From assembly GCA_963750395.1 (NCBI GenBank), contig CAVVQM010000010.1, positions 186,001 to 250,000 of the forward strand: a stretch of DNA of 64,000 bases, read 5' to 3'. The first letter of the stretch is position 1; the number at the start of each line of letters is the position of its first letter. Below are positions 62,973-64,000 of this stretch, one piece after another. The notes beneath the pieces were generated by a model. The model was not told the DNA's origin. It did not search any database and saw only the letters and a program-made list of their open reading frames with translations. The DNA is from JADJPO01 sp963750395. Lineage in GTDB: Bacteria; Actinomycetota; Actinomycetes; Actinomycetales; Kineosporiaceae. The position numbers and the translations under genes were made by a program.

Positions 62973-64000
62973 TCAGGGCACGAGGCGGTACGCGCCGTCC
63001 GAGGCCGAGGTGGCCATCGAGGCGTAGGCCCGCAGCGCGGCGGAGACCGGGCGGACCCGGTCCGCCGGAGTGTAAGGACGTTCGCGCTTGTCCTGCAGCA
63101 CCTTTCGCCGATCCAGCTCAACCGCGGCCACATCGAGGCTGATCCCGCGGTGGGGGATGTCGATCGAGATCGGGTCGCCGTCCTGCACCAGCGCGATCAA
63201 CCCGCCCGAGGCCGCCTCGGGTGAGACGTGCCCGATCGACAGACCCGAGGTGCCGCCGGAGAATCGACCGTCGGTGATCAGCGCGCAGGCACGGCCGAGA
63301 CCGCGGCCCTTGAGGAACGAGGTCGGGTAGAGCATCTCCTGCATACCCGGACCGCCCCGGGGACCCTCGTAGCGGATCACCACGACGTCACCGGCCTGCA
63401 CGTCACCAGCGAGGATCCCGCTGACCGCGTCATCCTGGGACTCGAAGACCCGGGCGGGACCCGTGAATGTCCAGACATCCTCGGGCACCCCGGCGGTCTT
63501 GACCACGCACCCGTCGGGGGCGAGGTTGCCGAACAGGATCGCCAGCCCGCCGTCCGCCGTGTAGGCGTGCGCCCGGTCACGGATGCATCCACCCTCGGCG
63601 TCGGTGTCCAGGCTCGCCCAGCGGTTCGTCGTCGAGAAGGGCTCAGTGGTGCGCACGCCCCCGGGCGCGGCGTGGAACAGTTCGACGGCCGCGTCGGACG
63701 GCGATCCGCCGCGCACGTCCCACTCCCCCAACCAGGAATCCAGGTCACGTGCATGGACGGCGCGCACGCCAGTGTTCAGCAGCCCAGCCCGGTTCAGCTC
63801 CCCGAGGATCGCCGGGATGCCGCCGGCCCGGTGCACGTCCTCCATGTGGTACGTCGGGCTGTTCGGGGCCACCTTGGACAGGCACGGAACCCGGCGCGAG
63901 ATCGCGTCGATGTCGGCGACCGAGAAGTCCAGCTCGGCCTCGCGGGCCGCGGCCAGCAGGTGCAGGACCGTGTTCGTCGAACCGCCCATCGCGACGTCCA
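62973..64000 (-). CDS. ilvD: Dihydroxy-acid dehydratase, C-terminal part
   Basis: IlvD makes 2-oxo acids in valine and isoleucine synthesis with an iron-sulfur cluster. The gene runs off the right edge, leaving about 342 residues. DVAMGGSTNTVLHLLAAARE, VPCLSKVAPNSPTYHMEDVH, GNLAPDGCVVKTAGV, RYEGPRGGPGMQEMLYPTSF, ALITDGRFSGGTSGLSIGHV and GGLIALVQDGDPISIDI are the family blocks. No frameshift is seen. Confidence 0.97.
   Translation of the reverse strand, partial: DVAMGGSTNTVLHLLAAAREAELDFSVADIDAISRRVPCLSKVAPNSPTYHMEDVHRAGGIPAILGELNRAGLLNTGVRAVHARDLDSWLGEWDVRGGSPSDAAVELFHAAPGGVRTTEPFSTTNRWASLDTDAEGGCIRDRAHAYTADGGLAILFGNLAPDGCVVKTAGVPEDVWTFTGPARVFESQDDAVSGILAGDVQAGDVVVIRYEGPRGGPGMQEMLYPTSFLKGRGLGRACALITDGRFSGGTSGLSIGHVSPEAASGGLIALVQDGDPISIDIPHRGISLDVAAVELDRRKVLQDKRERPYTPADRVRPVSAALRAYASMATSASDGAYRLVP

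Noticed and set aside
1..64000. CRISPR arrays, rRNA genes or prophage structural genes
   Set aside because: No regularly spaced repeats of CRISPR size, no rRNA sequence and no capsid, tail or terminase genes were seen.

Overview
The window is high-GC DNA with many GTG starts and GGAGG-type ribosome sites. Its core gene order is typical of Actinomycetota: tig-clpP1-clpP2-clpX, then ileS-folC-DUF4233-ndk, then rne-rplU-rpmA-obgE-proB-proA, then nadD-rsfS. A translational T-box before ileS and paired clpP genes also fit an actinomycete. I cannot name the genus.

Layout. 1-7.0 kb: stress or metabolism genes (two related MDR oxidoreductases, an alpha/beta hydrolase with an HMA metal-binding protein, a large LAL/LuxR regulator, a DUF4386 membrane protein). 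7.0-14.9 kb: a decayed accessory region holding an IS110 transposase fragment, a truncated DUF2568 gene, a DUF6036 nucleotidyltransferase pair, a yoeB toxin remnant, a histidine kinase fused to the tail of a YefM antitoxin, a second kinase remnant, vapBC, and a possible recombinase tail abutting tRNA-Ala. 15.0-29.4 kb: core minus-strand genes (phosphatase, rsfS, nadD, proA, proB, obgE, rpmA, rplU, rne, a DUF2344 protein) followed by a sortase/DUF4397 surface operon. 29.7-40.3 kb: a repeat-bearing membrane protein, a B12/radical SAM protein, ndk, DUF4233, folC, and ileS with its T-box. 40.4-47.1 kb: a surface-type protein, then an accessory locus inserted between ileS and clpX. It holds a divergent methyltransferase, a PLP decarboxylase fused to a LuxI/GNAT-like domain, and a GGDEF-EAL protein. 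47.3-51.7 kb: clpX, clpP2, clpP1, tig. 51.9-64 kb: tRNA-Pro and tRNA-Gly, two CPBP protease genes each followed by a convergent small membrane-protein gene, and small metabolic and regulatory genes. The window ends in a partial ilvD.

Sequence quality. proA, ileS, clpX, clpP1, clpP2 and tig are all interrupted by small indels, almost all +1. Trigger factor alone needs nine +1 corrections. Genes this important are unlikely to be dead, so I read most of these as sequence errors and annotate them as whole genes. The lesions in the 7-14 kb region look different (truncations, fusions, a stop plus a frameshift) and I read those as real decay.

The strongest candidate for something undescribed is the 42-45 kb decarboxylase/acyltransferase-like fusion with its divergent methyltransferase. 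Next are the kinase-antitoxin chimera at 9.9-11.1 kb, a 33-bp near-palindrome shared by two promoters at 0.5 and 2.3 kb, and the repeated CPBP plus small-membrane-protein arrangement.
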